Made by a program: the position numbers and the translations under genes. Shown here piece after piece: positions 36,057 to 44,573 of a DNA stretch of 64,000 bases (position 1 is its first letter; the number at the start of each line of letters is the position of its first letter). The stretch covers positions 19,199-83,198 of the forward strand of contig NZ_CAMIAF010000011.1 in assembly GCF_946190375.1 (NCBI RefSeq), in the 5' to 3' direction. The DNA is from Streptococcus mitis. Lineage in GTDB: Bacteria > Bacillota > Bacilli > Lactobacillales > Streptococcaceae. The notes beneath the pieces were generated by a model. It ran no database searches. It was not told the origin of the DNA and saw only the letters and a program-made list of their open reading frames with translations.

Positions 36057-36413
36057 TTACTTCCGTCTGTTCTGATAGATTCTCATGATCGCAACCAGGA
36101 TACAGGCTGTCCCACTTGCCAAAACGAGAAGGGTAATGATAATGTTGAGAATTTCAGGCGTACTCTCTATTCTGTTGACAAGACGGACTAAAGACAATAC
36201 TGTCAATAAGAGTAAAGCTACTGACCCTGTCCTAATTAAAGAAGCCATTCGGTTCTCAACAGCATATAAAAATGATGGTAACATAACACAGGCTATAGCA
36301 ATCACAAACAGATTGCTACCCGTTTCTTCTCCCTTGTTCACCACGGAAATCATGAGAAGATTCGATGCTATGATTAACGTAGAACAGATGATAAAAAAGG
36401 ATTTCTTATTCAT
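36057..36413 (-). CDS. Four-helix membrane protein, putative bacteriocin immunity
   Basis: 118 aa with four membrane-length segments (FFIICSTLIIASNLLMISVV, NLFVIAIACVMLPSFLYA and two more) and a basic C-terminus. Size and topology match small immunity proteins of blp loci; the exact family was not recognised. It is last gene of the operon starting with the 92-aa membrane protein. Confidence 0.6.
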   Translation of the reverse strand: MNKKSFFIICSTLIIASNLLMISVVNKGEETGSNLFVIAIACVMLPSFLYAVENRMASLIRTGSVALLLLTVLSLVRLVNRIESTPEILNIIITLLVLASGTACILVAIMRIYQNRRK

Positions 36414-36483
36414 ATAGAATACCTCGAATAATATAACATCTAACTTATCGAAAGTCAGGCTGGATAAAGAGAAACTTTAGCTG

Positions 36484-36672
36484 TTAGCTTCTGCAAATTG
36501 AAACATTGTTTTTGTATTCACGAGGGATGCTTCTTTTTATTTTCGTCCTATTAGAATACCGTATGCTTGTACTCCATAAAGCAACCCCACCCATTCCATT
36601 AGATAGTATGTTATCTAGTTCCTCCATCTTTTCATCTGAAAATGTTATTTTCAGCATTGATTGCTTTTTCAT
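36484..36672 (-). CDS. Small peptide with GG-like motif
   Basis: 62 aa from the first ATG (57 from the ATG at 36657). Residues MEELDNILSNGMGG resemble the end of a double-glycine leader, and the tail is basic and polar. It overlaps the 36-aa gene upstream in another frame. No good ribosome site precedes either ATG, so it could be a remnant or frameshifted product. Function unknown. Confidence 0.35.
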   Translation of the reverse strand: MKKQSMLKITFSDEKMEELDNILSNGMGGVALWSTSIRYSNRTKIKRSIPREYKNNVSICRS

Positions 36673-36742
36673 AGGTTGCTATCGTACTTGATAACACCAT
36701 TTTCCCATATTCTTCTCCAAGTGACTTCTTTTTCCTTGCCAT
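36632..36742 (-). CDS. 36-aa basic peptide
   Basis: Short peptide beginning MARKKKSLGEEYGKM, read from an ATG 7 nt after GGGG. It lies between the 92-aa membrane protein and the GG-motif peptide in the same pheromone operon. It overlaps the latter by 41 bp in a different frame. Either a real small gene or the front half of a frameshifted one. Confidence 0.4.
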   Translation of the reverse strand: MARKKKSLGEEYGKMVLSSTIATYEKAINAENNIFR

Positions 36743-36767
36743 TTTTTACCCCTTTATTTTACATTTT

Positions 36768-37046
36768 TTAGTTCTGATTGTTGTTTTTTTCTTCCTCTTC
36801 GTCTTCTTTTCTTTTATTCTTTTTATAATCGTTTAGCAGTTCAAAACCTTTATCAAAAGCAAAAAAACCTAAACCTAAAGAAAACGGTGCTCCGACTATT
36901 TCTATAACTTTTGCCCACCTTGTCCCAAAATCTTCTGAAAAATAAGCAAGCGCCCCGACGGCTAAAACTGCTAAGATTAAAAAATATGCTCCAAAATCTG
37001 CACTTTCTGTTACTTTAGCTTTTTCTGTTCTACTATTTTTACTCAT
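36768..37046 (-). CDS. Small membrane protein, first of pheromone operon
   Basis: 92 aa with two membrane segments (about 20-36 and 48-64) and a strongly charged tail (KKNKRKEDEEEEKNNNQN). There is no double-glycine leader. It is the first gene behind a BlpR-type promoter, so it is expected to be pheromone-induced; an immunity role is plausible. Confidence 0.55.
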   Translation of the reverse strand: MSKNSRTEKAKVTESADFGAYFLILAVLAVGALAYFSEDFGTRWAKVIEIVGAPFSLGLGFFAFDKGFELLNDYKKNKRKEDEEEEKNNNQN

Positions 37047-37207
37047 GATAATTTCCTTTCATTTTTAACTTTTCTACTTCCGCTAATACTAGCTATTTAC
37101 CATTCTTTTTACCTATGCATCAACTACTATTTAATCCTCTAAAAGTGGTTAGTTTTCTCCTCTATAAGAGTTGGTATTCCACTTTCGACTACAACCTTAA
37201 CAATGTT

Positions 37208-37270
37208 AGTATACTACTATTTTTTTGAAATTTTCCATCCAAATCATAAATAGTCATCAAAACATCTTGA
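37208..37270 (-). promoter_or_regulatory. BlpR-type operator and promoter, 92-aa gene operon
   Basis: Minus-strand repeats TCAAGATG and ACTATTTATGATTT (37241-37270), then TATACT at 37208-37213, 27 bp away. Confidence 0.75.
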
Positions 37271-37285
37271 GGCGTTAAAATAATC

Positions 37286-37312
37286 GAAAAAGAAAGTATT
37301 TCGGAAATACTT
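37286..37312 (-). terminator. Terminator after thioredoxin-like gene
   Basis: The stem AAGTATTT / AAATACTT with a 3-nt loop is followed by TCTTTTTC on the minus strand. It lies about 150 bp past the LPXTG protein stop. Confidence 0.7.
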
Positions 37313-37463
37313 GACCTTTTACCATTCGGTCCATTTCATATACAATTATAATCTTTTATATATAAAATAAATACACCTATCTTCTCACTCTTGTCTATAG
37401 GAAAATGTTAGCTATATGTTATTACAAACAAATAATATCATTGCACCTGTTTACCATCTATTT

Positions 37464-38513
<1,050 letters not shown>

Positions 38514-38530
38514 TTACATTTGTTATCTTT

Positions 38531-38596
38531 ATCTTACCTTATTTAAAATTATAAATTCATCTAAATCTTAAATGGTCATCGAAACATCTTGAATTG
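38531..38596 (-). promoter_or_regulatory. BlpR-type operator and promoter, thioredoxin-like gene
   Basis: Minus-strand direct repeat CAATTCAAGATG / ACCATTTAAGATTT (38563-38596), then TAAGAT (38531-38536) 26 bp away. This gene is thereby part of the pheromone regulon. Confidence 0.8.
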
Positions 38597-38604
38597 CAAA
38601 AACT

Positions 38605-38646
38605 TTATTATAAAGGGGTAAGTATTTCGAAAACACTTACCCCTTT
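38605..38646 (-). terminator. Terminator after the immunity-like gene pair
   Basis: The strong stem AAAGGGGTAAGT / ACTTACCCCTTT (38612-38646) is followed by an AT-rich tract on the minus strand. Confidence 0.8.
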
Positions 38647-38661
38647 ATACTTCATTAAGCT

Positions 38662-39066
38662 CTACTTTTTATAATACTTCAAGCCCCAAATGAGCAGAAG
38701 CATGATAAGCAAGCAGAGAATAGCCCCAATATAGGCAATTAATTGTTGATAGAATTCTCCTGCTGTGATACCTCTATACAAACAAATAATAGACATAAAG
38801 CCTGTCAAGCCGATATACATGAATTGATTGGTTCTAGGACTAACCAAATCATCATCTTCAAACTCTCTTATCCTCATTTCCCTAGTGAGATAAACAGTAG
38901 CCAAAATAGAAGACAAGTTAATAATCACTAAAAGAAATTGGAAAACCAAGGAAAAATTTAAAAACTGACGAGATAGAAATAGATAAGTGGAGACAAGCAA
39001 GGGCAACTGACCTAGGAACAATCTCATAAGGAAGATATTCCGTTTTTTAGCAATAAAAGTTTTCAT
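38662..39066 (-). CDS. Four-helix membrane protein, putative bacteriocin immunity
   Basis: 134 aa with four membrane segments (LFLGQLPLLVSTYLFL, LVFQFLLVIINLSSILATVY, FMYIGLTGFMSIICLY, IAYIGAILCLLIMLLLIWG) and a central charged loop. It matches the size and topology of PncG/BlpL-type immunity proteins. Its ATG overlaps the 53-aa gene's stop (ATGA), so both are made together from a pheromone promoter. Confidence 0.65.
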   Translation of the reverse strand: MKTFIAKKRNIFLMRLFLGQLPLLVSTYLFLSRQFLNFSLVFQFLLVIINLSSILATVYLTREMRIREFEDDDLVSPRTNQFMYIGLTGFMSIICLYRGITAGEFYQQLIAYIGAILCLLIMLLLIWGLKYYKK

Positions 39067-39224
39067 TTCTTTTCTTTCTTTTTAATTAAAGCAAAATAGA
39101 TCTTAACTGCAATCAAATAGGCTATGGTATAAAATAGGTTATACCAAATACTCTCTCTAAGCGGATAAAGAAAAATAGACATGATCAGATACAAGGTTAA
39201 AATGATAAATATTTTTCTCTTCAT
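39063..39224 (-). CDS. 53-aa membrane protein
   Basis: Two hydrophobic segments (MKRKIFIILTLYLIMSIFLY and NLFYTIAYLIAVKIYFALI) and a Lys-rich tail. A clear ribosome site GGAGGAAA precedes the ATG, and the end overlaps the next gene by 4 bp. First gene behind a BlpR-type promoter; probably an immunity-type peptide. Confidence 0.65.
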   Translation of the reverse strand: MKRKIFIILTLYLIMSIFLYPLRESIWYNLFYTIAYLIAVKIYFALIKKKEKK

Positions 39225-39281
39225 AAGATTTCCTCCTAAATGTATTCTTTATCTTAGTTTAGCTACAACCTTTACACTGCT

Positions 39282-39345
39282 AGTATAGCACTCATTTTGA
39301 TTTTGAATCACTCAAATCATAAAAGGTCACCAAAACATCTTGAAC
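39282..39345 (-). promoter_or_regulatory. BlpR-type operator and promoter, immunity-like pair
   Basis: Minus-strand repeats TGTTCAAGATG and ACCTTTTATGATTT (39314-39345), then TATACT (39282-39287) 26 bp away. Confidence 0.75.
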
Positions 39346-39797
39346 AATAACAAGTTTTTCATCTATACAAAAATAGTTATACTCAACAACAATCAAACTA
39401 AAGAACTAAACACATATAGTTTAAAATACTTTTTGATATTTCAAACAATACTGACAAAGTTAATAATAAATCTGTGGTAGTATTTCTTACCTCTACCGCT
39501 TTCCAATTTTATAAGTGTATTAATTAAATAATGTATTAGAAAAAACGAACAAGACTGTGTTAATAACCTATCTTATTCGTTTAATTTATCAGACTTGTTC
39601 AGGAATTATTTGAAGCAAGATTAGCTGATTAGACAGTTAATTTTTAACGTTCCAACTAGCCATTAGTTTTTAGTTTTCACCTATTTAAATCAGCTAAAAT
39701 AATCCTTAACAGAACCTGTATATTATAGTTCTGTAGATTCAACAAGATGCCGAACAAGTCGATTATTCAATTTTTTATAGAAGTTTACAATCACCTT
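39346..39797. other. Gene-poor stretch between two pheromone operons
   Basis: About 450 bp with no convincing gene. It holds a terminator (39538-39583) and, just after the bacteriocin stop, a 22-codon leftward frame (ending KKLNNRLVRHLVESTEL) without a ribosome site, possibly a remnant. The rest is AT-rich. Confidence 0.45.
39538..39583 (-). terminator. Terminator of the two-bacteriocin operon
   Basis: The stem AACGAATAAGA / TCTTGTTCGTT (one G-T pair) is followed by TTTTTT on the minus strand. It ends the transcript starting at the 40561-40625 promoter. Confidence 0.75.
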
Positions 39798-40001
39798 TTA
39801 ACATGGAACTGGAGGTGCAGGATTCCATGAACTTTTTGGAATGCATACTGGAGGAACATATGGACCAGGTTTTATCATCCCTCCGATACTCTTCAAAATC
39901 CCCCAGCCAATACATCCAACATCTCCAATAAAACAGTCATCTCCACCACTAATTGTCTCTAATTCTACTTCATTCAAAGCAATATAATCGTTTTTTTTCA
40001 T
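39798..40001 (-). CDS. Four-cysteine double-glycine bacteriocin-like peptide
   Basis: 67 aa. The leader MKKNDYIALNEVELETISGG (1-20) is of a different type from the other two peptides but still ends in the double glycine recognised by BlpA-type peptidases. The mature 47 residues begin DDCFIGDVGCIGWGILK and end Pro-rich, with four Cys (23, 30, 53, 67), the last being the final residue. Two disulfides are possible. It is in one operon with the 68-aa peptide upstream. Confidence 0.75.
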   Translation of the reverse strand: MKKNDYIALNEVELETISGGDDCFIGDVGCIGWGILKSIGGMIKPGPYVPPVCIPKSSWNPAPPVPC

Positions 40002-40022
40002 CGTTATAATTCATTCCTTTCG

Positions 40023-40295
40023 TTTCACTCAAGGCACAACACAGAATGAAAAAGTGTTGTGCTCTTTATTTTGTTTTATAATAATAGTGAGAAAGCCTAT
40101 CACTACTACAAATCACGGGGAGGTGAATAAGTGAGTGGTATAGCCACTACCTCGCATTTTTATAGGTGTCATTCTTTCCATCAAGCACAACTAACTGTGA
40201 CTAGGAGCACGTAAACTTATATTGAATAAGCGACTCGTTTGCAAAGAACAGCTTCTATCCGTGCATAGGTCATTTACAATACAACACTATTATAT
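40023..40295 (+). other. Structured spacer between bacteriocin genes
   Basis: A 9-bp stem GCACAACAC / GTGTTGTGC (about 40034-40062) is followed by TATAAT-like sequence near 40076 on the plus strand. Then come GGGGAGGTG and a nested hairpin, AGTGG-TATAG-CCACT inside GAGGT / ACCTC (40119-40153). A 27-codon frame opens at the GTG near 40131. The layout recalls small type I toxin or regulatory RNAs, but no known toxin was recognised. Confidence 0.3.
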
Positions 40296-40502
40296 CTATA
40301 CATGAACACAGAACCACTGATGAGGATTTTTCCGGCATTGATTCGTAAAATCATCAATTGCTGCATCAACAACTCTACCTGCAACATAGCTGCCTACCCC
40401 TGTCCAAAACACAACATCGTCAACCCCAAATATTCCTCCCTCTATTCTATCAAGCATCTCAGTATCCATAATTGCAAATTGTGACATTGTTTTTGTATTC
40501 AT
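40296..40502 (-). CDS. Double-glycine bacteriocin-like peptide
   Basis: 68 aa. Blp-type leader MNTKTMSQFAIMDTEMLDRI ending EGG at 23. The mature 45 residues have a hydrophobic Gly-containing helix (FWTGVGSYVAGRVVDAAIDD) typical of class II peptides, then a Cys-containing tail (Cys 56 and 65) ending WFCVHV. First gene after a BlpR-type promoter. Target and activity unknown. Confidence 0.8.
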   Translation of the reverse strand: MNTKTMSQFAIMDTEMLDRIEGGIFGVDDVVFWTGVGSYVAGRVVDAAIDDFTNQCRKNPHQWFCVHV

Positions 40503-40560
40503 GATGAATACCTCCTTTTTTTATTTTTAATTTTTGTCCTGTTGCAACTTTGACAAGTTT

Positions 40561-40625
40561 AGTATATCATTGTTTTTTAAAATTTTTCATCCAAATCTTG
40601 AATTGTCATCGAAACGTCTTAAATT
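40561..40625 (-). promoter_or_regulatory. BlpR-type operator and promoter, two-peptide operon
   Basis: Minus-strand direct repeat AATTTAAGACG / ACAATTCAAGATTT (40593-40625), then TATACT (40561-40566) 26 bp away. Confidence 0.8.
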
Positions 40626-40687
40626 AGCTTTTTTATTTAAAACCACCTCTAAAATTTTTTTAAAAGATAATTTCTAATCACTTTTTT

Positions 40688-40754
40688 ACCATTCAGGAAG
40701 TTTCAATGACTATTCAAGATTTCATAAAATATGAACTTATTTTTATGGCATAAT
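40688..40754 (+). promoter_or_regulatory. BlpR-type operator and promoter of blpABC
   Basis: Direct repeat ACCATTCAGGA / ACTATTCAAGATTT (40688-40722) followed after 26 bp by CATAAT (40749-40754). It is back to back with the divergent bacteriocin promoter, so pheromone would switch on peptides and exporter together. Confidence 0.8.
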
Positions 40755-40791
40755 ATACCTATCTACTATATGAAAATGAAAGGAATTGCCA

Positions 40792-42945
40792 ATGACTTCT
40801 TATAAACGTACATTTGTTCCTCAAATAGATGCTAGAGACTGCGGTGTTGCTGCCTTAGCCTCGATTGCTAAATTCTATGGTTCAGATTTTTCTCTAGCTC
40901 ACTTGAGAGAACTTGCAAAGACCAATAAAGAAGGGACGACTGCTCTTGGCATTGTAAAAGCCGCTGATGAAATGGGCTTTGAAACAAGACCTGTTCAAGC
41001 AGATAAAACTCTCTTTGACATGAGTGATGTCCCCTATCCATTTATCGTTCACGTTAACAAAGAAGGAAAACTCCAACATTACTATGTTGTCTATCAAACA
41101 AAGAAAGACTATCTGATTATTGGTGATCCTGACCCTTCTGTAAAAATCACCAAAATGTCAAAAGAACGCTTTTTCTCTGAATGGACTGGAGTAGCTATTT
41201 TTCTAGCTCCCAAACCCAGCTATCAACCCCATAAAGATAAAAAGAATGGTCTACTAAGCTTCCTTCCTCTGATTTTCAAACAAAAATCTCTCATTGCTTA
41301 CATTGTTCTCTCAAGTTTATTGGTCACGATTATCAATATAGGTGGTTCTTATTATCTCCAAGGAATCTTAGATGAATACATCCCAAATCAGATGAAATCA
41401 ACTTTAGGAATCATCTCAGTTGGTCTGGTTATCACCTATATCCTCCAACAAATCATGAGCTTCTCCAGAGATTATCTCCTAACCGTTCTGAGCCAGAGAT
41501 TAAGCATTGATGTGATTTTATCCTATATTCGCCATATTTTTGAACTTCCTATGTCTTTCTTTGCGACACGTCGTACAGGAGAAATCATTTCACGGTTCAC
41601 AGATGCTAACTCTATTATAGATGCCTTGGCTTCTACCATTCTTTCTCTTTTTCTGGATGTTTCTATTCTGATTCTTGTAGGGGGAGTCTTGCTGGCACAA
41701 AACCCTAATCTCTTCCTTCTTTCTCTTATTTCCATTCCTATATACATGTTCATCATCTTTTCTTTTATGAAGCCTTTCGAAAAAATGAACCATGATGTCA
41801 TGCAAAGTAATTCTATGGTTAGCTCTGCCATTATCGAAGATATCAACGGGATTGAAACTATAAAGTCGCTCACGAGTGAAGAAAATCGCTATCAAAATAT
41901 AGACAGCGAATTTGTAGATTATTTAGAAAAATCCTTTAAGCTCAGTAAATATTCTATTTTACAAACGAGTTTAAAGCAGGGAACAAAATTAGTTCTGAAT
42001 ATCCTTATCCTATGGTTTGGCGCTCAATTAGTCATGTCGAGTAAAATTTCTATCGGTCAGCTGATTACCTTTAACACACTTCTTTCTTATTTTACAACTC
42101 CTATGGAAAATATTATCAACCTCCAAACCAAACTCCAATCTGCGAAGGTTGCTAATAACCGTTTGAACGAAGTCTATTTAGTCGAATCTGAATTTCAAGT
42201 TCAAGAAAACCCTGTTCATTCACATTTTTTGATGGGCGATATTGAATTTGATGACCTTTCTTATAAGTATGGTTTTGGGCGAGATACCTTAACAGATATT
42301 AATCTCACGATTAAACAAGGAGATAAGGTTAGCCTAGTTGGAGTTAGTGGTTCTGGTAAAACAACTTTAGCCAAAATGATTGTCAATTTCTTTGAACCCT
42401 ACAAAGGACATATTTCCATCAATCATCAGGATATTAAAAACATTGATAAAAAAGTCTTGCGCCGTCATATTAATTATCTACCCCAACAAGCCTATATCTT
42501 TAATGGCTCTATCTTGGAAAACTTAACTTTGGGCGGAAATCATATGATTAGCCAAGAAGATATTCTAAGAGCTTGTGAATTAGCTGAAATCCGTCAAGAC
42601 ATTGAAAGAATGCCTATGGGCTATCAAACTCAGCTCTCTGATGGATCTGGTCTATCTGGAGGACAGAAGCAACGAATAGCCCTCGCTCGCGCTCTTTTAA
42701 CTAAATCTCCTGTTTTAATACTGGATGAAGCTACTAGCGGTCTTGATGTCTTGACTGAGAAAAAAGTTATAGATAATCTTATGTCCCTAACTGATAAAAC
42801 CATTCTCTTTGTAGCCCATCGTCTCAGTATAGCCGAACGAACTAACCGTGTCATTGTTCTTGACCAGGGGAAAATCATTGAAGTTGGTAGCCACCAAGAG
42901 TTAATGCAGGCGCAAGGTTTCTACCATCATCTATTCAATAAATAA
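40792..42945 (+). CDS. blpA: BlpA peptidase-containing ABC exporter
   Basis: 717 aa from the ATG at 40792; a TTG two codons earlier lacks spacing. The C39 peptidase domain (1-130) has catalytic Cys17 (DARDCGVAAL), His96 and Asp112. Next come the membrane domain and an ABC ATPase with LVGVSGSGKTTLAK, LSGGQKQRIALARA and VLILDEATSG. It cleaves double-glycine leaders and exports bacteriocins and BlpC. The frame is intact; many pneumococci carry a disrupted blpA. Confidence 0.95.
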   Translation: MTSYKRTFVPQIDARDCGVAALASIAKFYGSDFSLAHLRELAKTNKEGTTALGIVKAADEMGFETRPVQADKTLFDMSDVPYPFIVHVNKEGKLQHYYVVYQTKKDYLIIGDPDPSVKITKMSKERFFSEWTGVAIFLAPKPSYQPHKDKKNGLLSFLPLIFKQKSLIAYIVLSSLLVTIINIGGSYYLQGILDEYIPNQMKSTLGIISVGLVITYILQQIMSFSRDYLLTVLSQRLSIDVILSYIRHIFELPMSFFATRRTGEIISRFTDANSIIDALASTILSLFLDVSILILVGGVLLAQNPNLFLLSLISIPIYMFIIFSFMKPFEKMNHDVMQSNSMVSSAIIEDINGIETIKSLTSEENRYQNIDSEFVDYLEKSFKLSKYSILQTSLKQGTKLVLNILILWFGAQLVMSSKISIGQLITFNTLLSYFTTPMENIINLQTKLQSAKVANNRLNEVYLVESEFQVQENPVHSHFLMGDIEFDDLSYKYGFGRDTLTDINLTIKQGDKVSLVGVSGSGKTTLAKMIVNFFEPYKGHISINHQDIKNIDKKVLRRHINYLPQQAYIFNGSILENLTLGGNHMISQEDILRACELAEIRQDIERMPMGYQTQLSDGSGLSGGQKQRIALARALLTKSPVLILDEATSGLDVLTEKKVIDNLMSLTDKTILFVAHRLSIAERTNRVIVLDQGKIIEVGSHQELMQAQGFYHHLFNK

Positions 42946-42955
42946 GGAGAATGTC

Positions 42956-44317
42956 ATGAATCCTAATCTTTTTAGAAGCGTCGAGTTTTATCAGAGACGT
43001 TACCATAACTATGCGACAGTGTTAATTATACCTCTTTCATTACTATTTACTTTCATCTTGATTTTCTCCCTTGTTGCCACAAAAGAAATTACTGTTACTT
43101 CCCAAGGAGAAATCGCCCCTACAAGTGTCATTGCATCCATTCAGTCAACCAGTGATAATCCTATCCTTGCTAATCATTTAGTGGCAAATCAAGTAGTTGA
43201 AAAAGGGGACTTACTCATCAAATACTCTGAAACAATGGAAGAGAGCCAGAAAACTGCCTTAGAAACTCAATTACAAAGACTTGAGAAGCAAAAAGAAGGA
43301 CTTGGAATTTTGAAACAAAGCTTAGAAAAAACTACTGATCTTTTTTCTGGTGAGGATGAGTTTGGCTACCATAATACCTTTATGAATTTTACCAAACAAG
43401 CTCGTGATATTGAACTGGGTATCTCAAAGACTAACACTGAAGTTTCAAATCAAGCCAACCTTGCCAATAGCAGTTCATCAGCCATCGAACAAGAAATTAC
43501 AAAAGTTCAACAACAGATTGGAGAATATCAAGAGCTGAGAGATGCTATCATAAATAACAGAGCACGCTTACCAACTGGCAATCCACACCAGTCAATTTTG
43601 AATCGTTATCTTGTAGCCTCACAAGGACAAACACAAGGAACTGCAGAAGAGCCATTTTTATCTCAAATTAATCAAAGTATTGCAGGTCTTGAATCATCTA
43701 TCGCAAGCCTCAAAATTCAGCAAGCTGGTATCGGAAGTGTAGCAACTTATGATAATAGTTTAGCAACCAAAATTGAAGTACTCCGCACTCAGTTTTTACA
43801 GACAGCTTCTCAGCAACAACTGACCGTGGAGAATCAATTAACAGAATTAAAAGTACAACTAGATCAAGCGACACAGCGCTTGGAAAATAATACTTTAACC
43901 TCTCCAAGTAAAGGAATCGTTCATCTGAACAGCGAATTTGAAGGTAAAAATAGAATTCCAACTGGTACAGAAATTGCTCAAATATTCCCTGTCATCACAG
44001 ATACAAGAGAAGTACTAATCACTTACTACGTATCTTCTGACTATCTACCTCTACTAGATAAAGGACAAACTGTAAGATTAAAACTGGAGAAGATTGGAAA
44101 TCACGGCATTACCATCATCGGTCAACTCCAGACAATTGATCAAACTCCTACCAGAACAGAGCAAGGTAATCTCTTTAAATTAACCGCTCTTGCAAAACTA
44201 TCTAATGAGGATAGTAAACTCATCCAATATGGCTTACAAGGTCGCGTCACTAGTGTAACTGCAAAGAAAACATATTTTGATTATTTCAAAGATAAAATCT
44301 TAACCCATTCTGATTAA
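42956..44317 (+). CDS. blpB: BlpB export accessory protein
   Basis: 453 aa. ComB/HlyD-type membrane-fusion protein: one N-terminal membrane segment (about 23-45), a long coiled coil with Gln/Leu-rich helices (100-310) and a beta-barrel C-terminal domain. It starts 10 bp after blpA behind AAGGAGAA and works with it as the exporter. Full length, no disruption. Confidence 0.93.
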   Translation: MNPNLFRSVEFYQRRYHNYATVLIIPLSLLFTFILIFSLVATKEITVTSQGEIAPTSVIASIQSTSDNPILANHLVANQVVEKGDLLIKYSETMEESQKTALETQLQRLEKQKEGLGILKQSLEKTTDLFSGEDEFGYHNTFMNFTKQARDIELGISKTNTEVSNQANLANSSSSAIEQEITKVQQQIGEYQELRDAIINNRARLPTGNPHQSILNRYLVASQGQTQGTAEEPFLSQINQSIAGLESSIASLKIQQAGIGSVATYDNSLATKIEVLRTQFLQTASQQQLTVENQLTELKVQLDQATQRLENNTLTSPSKGIVHLNSEFEGKNRIPTGTEIAQIFPVITDTREVLITYYVSSDYLPLLDKGQTVRLKLEKIGNHGITIIGQLQTIDQTPTRTEQGNLFKLTALAKLSNEDSKLIQYGLQGRVTSVTAKKTYFDYFKDKILTHSD

Positions 44318-44373
44318 TTTTCAGATAACACTCTATAACTATTTATTATCTTATAAAACAGGAGAATCATAAC

Positions 44374-44529
44374 ATGGATAAGAAACAAAACCTAACTTCA
44401 TTTCAAGAACTAACAACTACCGAACTCAATCAAATTACAGGTGGAGGATGGTGGGAAGATATCTTATACGACCTTAATATAATTAAGCGTAACAATACGA
44501 AAGGACTTCATCATCCAATACAACTATAA
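44374..44529 (+). CDS. blpC: BlpC pheromone precursor
   Basis: 51 aa, third gene of blpABC. The 24-residue leader ends TTTELNQITGG. The mature 27-residue pheromone begins GWWEDILYDLNIIKR and ends HHPIQL. It has the conserved GWWE start and PIQL end of pneumococcal BlpC. The middle is closest, from memory, to the type starting GWWEDFLYRFNII but not identical. It activates BlpH outside the cell. Ribosome site CAGGAGAA. Confidence 0.95.
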   Translation: MDKKQNLTSFQELTTTELNQITGGGWWEDILYDLNIIKRNNTKGLHHPIQL

Positions 44530-44572
44530 AAAATAAGACCGAGTAACAAGAACTCTCGGTCTTATTTTTTTC
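44530..44572. terminator. Bidirectional terminator between blpC and blpH
   Basis: The stem AATAAGACCGAG / CTCGGTCTTATT carries a T run on the plus side and A residues (T on the minus strand) on the other, serving both converging operons. Confidence 0.9.
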
Positions 44573-44573
44573 A

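Noticed and set aside
40792-42945. Frameshift in blpA as in many pneumococci
   Set aside because: The reading frame is continuous from the peptidase to the ATPase domain.
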